From the NCBI GenBank assembly GCA_937871415.1, contig CALMQD010000541.1, forward strand, positions 1 to 17,543: a stretch of DNA of 17,543 nucleotides, read 5' to 3'. The stretch is from an uncultured Phycisphaerales bacterium. GTDB lineage: Bacteria > Planctomycetota > Phycisphaerae > Phycisphaerales > UBA1924. This document shows, piece by piece, positions 16,750-17,543 of this stretch. The position numbers and the translations under genes are program-made. A model generated the notes under the pieces. The model was not told the origin of the DNA. It worked only from the letters and a program-made list of their open reading frames with translations, and ran no database searches. Numbering within the stretch: position 1 is the first letter of the stretch; each line of letters opens with the position of its first letter.

Positions 16750-17355
16750 TCACTTCTTCGCGGGCGCTTCCGCCTCCTCGTCGCCGCCGCCGACCGGCTT
16801 CTTGGCGCGGGACTTGCGGTTGAGTTTCTTGGTGAGATTCTTCGGCTTGCGGTCGTCGCTGTTGCGGTCCACGCCGCGGACCTTGTCGCGGCGCGTGCCC
16901 GACTCGGTCACCTTGCCGCCGGCGCCCTCGATGAGTTTGCGGGCCTGGTCGGAGACGCGGCTGACGTTGACCGTCAACTTCGCCTTCACGCCGTCCTCGC
17001 CGACGTCGCCGAGGATCTTGACGTCGCGCGACAGATCGCGGATGAGGCCGGCCTTGATGAGCGACTCGGCATTGACCTCGCCGCCCTTGGCGAACGACGG
17101 GTGCTCGAGGATCGCGCGGAGATTGACGATCCAGTAACGCGTCGTGAAGTTGAAGTTCGAGAAGCCGAACTTGCGCAGACGCCGGAAGTACGGCATCTGA
17201 CCACCCTCGAACGCGAGTTTGGCGCTGTAGCCCGAGCGCGAGCTTGCGCCCTTCTGGCCGCGCCCCGAGCGCTTGCCGCCCGAGCCCGTGCCGCGCCCCA
17301 CGCGCTTGCGCCGCTTGTTCCGGCCCGCGTCCTTGGTAATGTCGTGAATCATCAT
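16750..17355 (-). CDS. rplO: 50S ribosomal protein L15, C-terminally extended
   Basis: L15 is an early-assembly protein of the 50S subunit. The Gly/Arg-rich N-terminus RKRVGRGTGSGGKRSGRGQKG and the FEGGQMPYFRRLRKFGF block are diagnostic, followed by the YWIVNLRAI and LIKAGLIRD regions. The protein has 201 residues against roughly 145 for E. coli L15. The core ends near residue 150, and the remaining 50 residues form a Lys/Arg-rich then acidic tail (KKPVGGGDEEAEAPAKK). I took the first of two adjacent ATG codons (17355), which gives the conserved MMIHDITKDAGRNKRR start. An upstream in-frame start adds 20 unconserved residues. No clear SD is seen. Confidence 0.96.
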   Translation of the reverse strand: MMIHDITKDAGRNKRRKRVGRGTGSGGKRSGRGQKGASSRSGYSAKLAFEGGQMPYFRRLRKFGFSNFNFTTRYWIVNLRAILEHPSFAKGGEVNAESLIKAGLIRDLSRDVKILGDVGEDGVKAKLTVNVSRVSDQARKLIEGAGGKVTESGTRRDKVRGVDRNSDDRKPKNLTKKLNRKSRAKKPVGGGDEEAEAPAKK

Positions 17356-17504
17356 GGTGGGGTTCGCCCTTCTGCTTCCGCGATCTGTCGACGCCGCGCT
17401 CGGAGCCCGCGTCAACGCTTGTCTGCTGTTCGATCTCGACCCAACTCTTCTCGGTCATCGGCATCCGATCCGGGCGTGAACCCGGGCCGGGAACGGTGCG
17501 TGGA

Positions 17505-17543
17505 TCACCCGGCCGCCGGGGCCGGCGCTGCGCCGCCGGCGGA
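17505..17543 (-). CDS. Possible 3' end of the preceding spc-operon gene, likely rpsE (S5)
   Basis: An open frame enters from the right edge of the window and ends at TGA (17505-17507), encoding an Ala/Gly/Pro-rich tail SAGGAAPAPAAG. By position before rplO it should be rpsE or rpmD. The 149-base gap to rplO is too short to hold rpmD (L30), and the Ala/Pro-rich tail fits a disordered C-terminal extension. With 12 codons visible the identity rests on gene order alone. Confidence 0.4.
   Translation of the reverse strand, partial: SAGGAAPAPAAG

Noticed and set aside
15131..17137. 668-codon plus-strand open frame across infA, secY and rplO
   Set aside because: It is antisense to three unmistakable housekeeping genes and is dominated by Arg, Asp, His and Glu without any recognisable fold.

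Overview
This high-GC window reads as a chromosomal segment of a Gram-negative-type bacterium with exported lipoproteins. The protein style suggests Planctomycetota, probably Phycisphaerae: an enlarged ribosomal protein L17, extended L15, a trimmed spc/alpha ribosomal operon without rpmD or rpsD, and PDZ pseudo-proteases. That placement is an inference from gene order and sequence feel; no search was run.

Left part, plus strand (1-4314): the 3' nine-tenths of uvrB (nucleotide excision repair), then an ALDH8-type aldehyde dehydrogenase and a RidA-family protein that looks like 2-aminomuconate deaminase. These last two would catalyse consecutive steps after ring opening of 3-hydroxyanthranilate (kynurenine/tryptophan catabolism). 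An imperfect palindrome lies between them.

Middle (4434-9304): a small cysteine-rich YHS-like lipoprotein on the minus strand, a 711-base gap with no convincing gene, then a plus-strand pair. The first of the pair is an HtrA/Deg-type serine protease with an intact His/Asp/Ser triad and two PDZ domains. The second is a 770-residue exported protein that appears to hold two catalytically degenerate trypsin-like domains followed by two PDZ domains. A strong intrinsic terminator closes the pair. This active protease plus pseudo-protease couple is the most intriguing unit here.

Right part, all minus strand (9365-17543), read right to left: a possible rpsE tail, rplO, secY, infA, rpmJ, rpsM, rpsK, rpoA, rplQ, then a tiny cysteine-rich lipoprotein, a lipoprotein of unknown function, and pyrF. 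The translation/secretion/transcription genes form a classic spc-alpha type cluster, but with several intergenic gaps of about 115-205 bases that carry small GC-rich hairpins.

I see no rRNA, tRNA, CRISPR array, insertion sequence or phage gene. Most of the window is housekeeping. The accessory interest lies in the HtrA pair, the cysteine-rich lipoproteins, the palindromic repeat and the lineage-specific insertions in L17 and UvrB.
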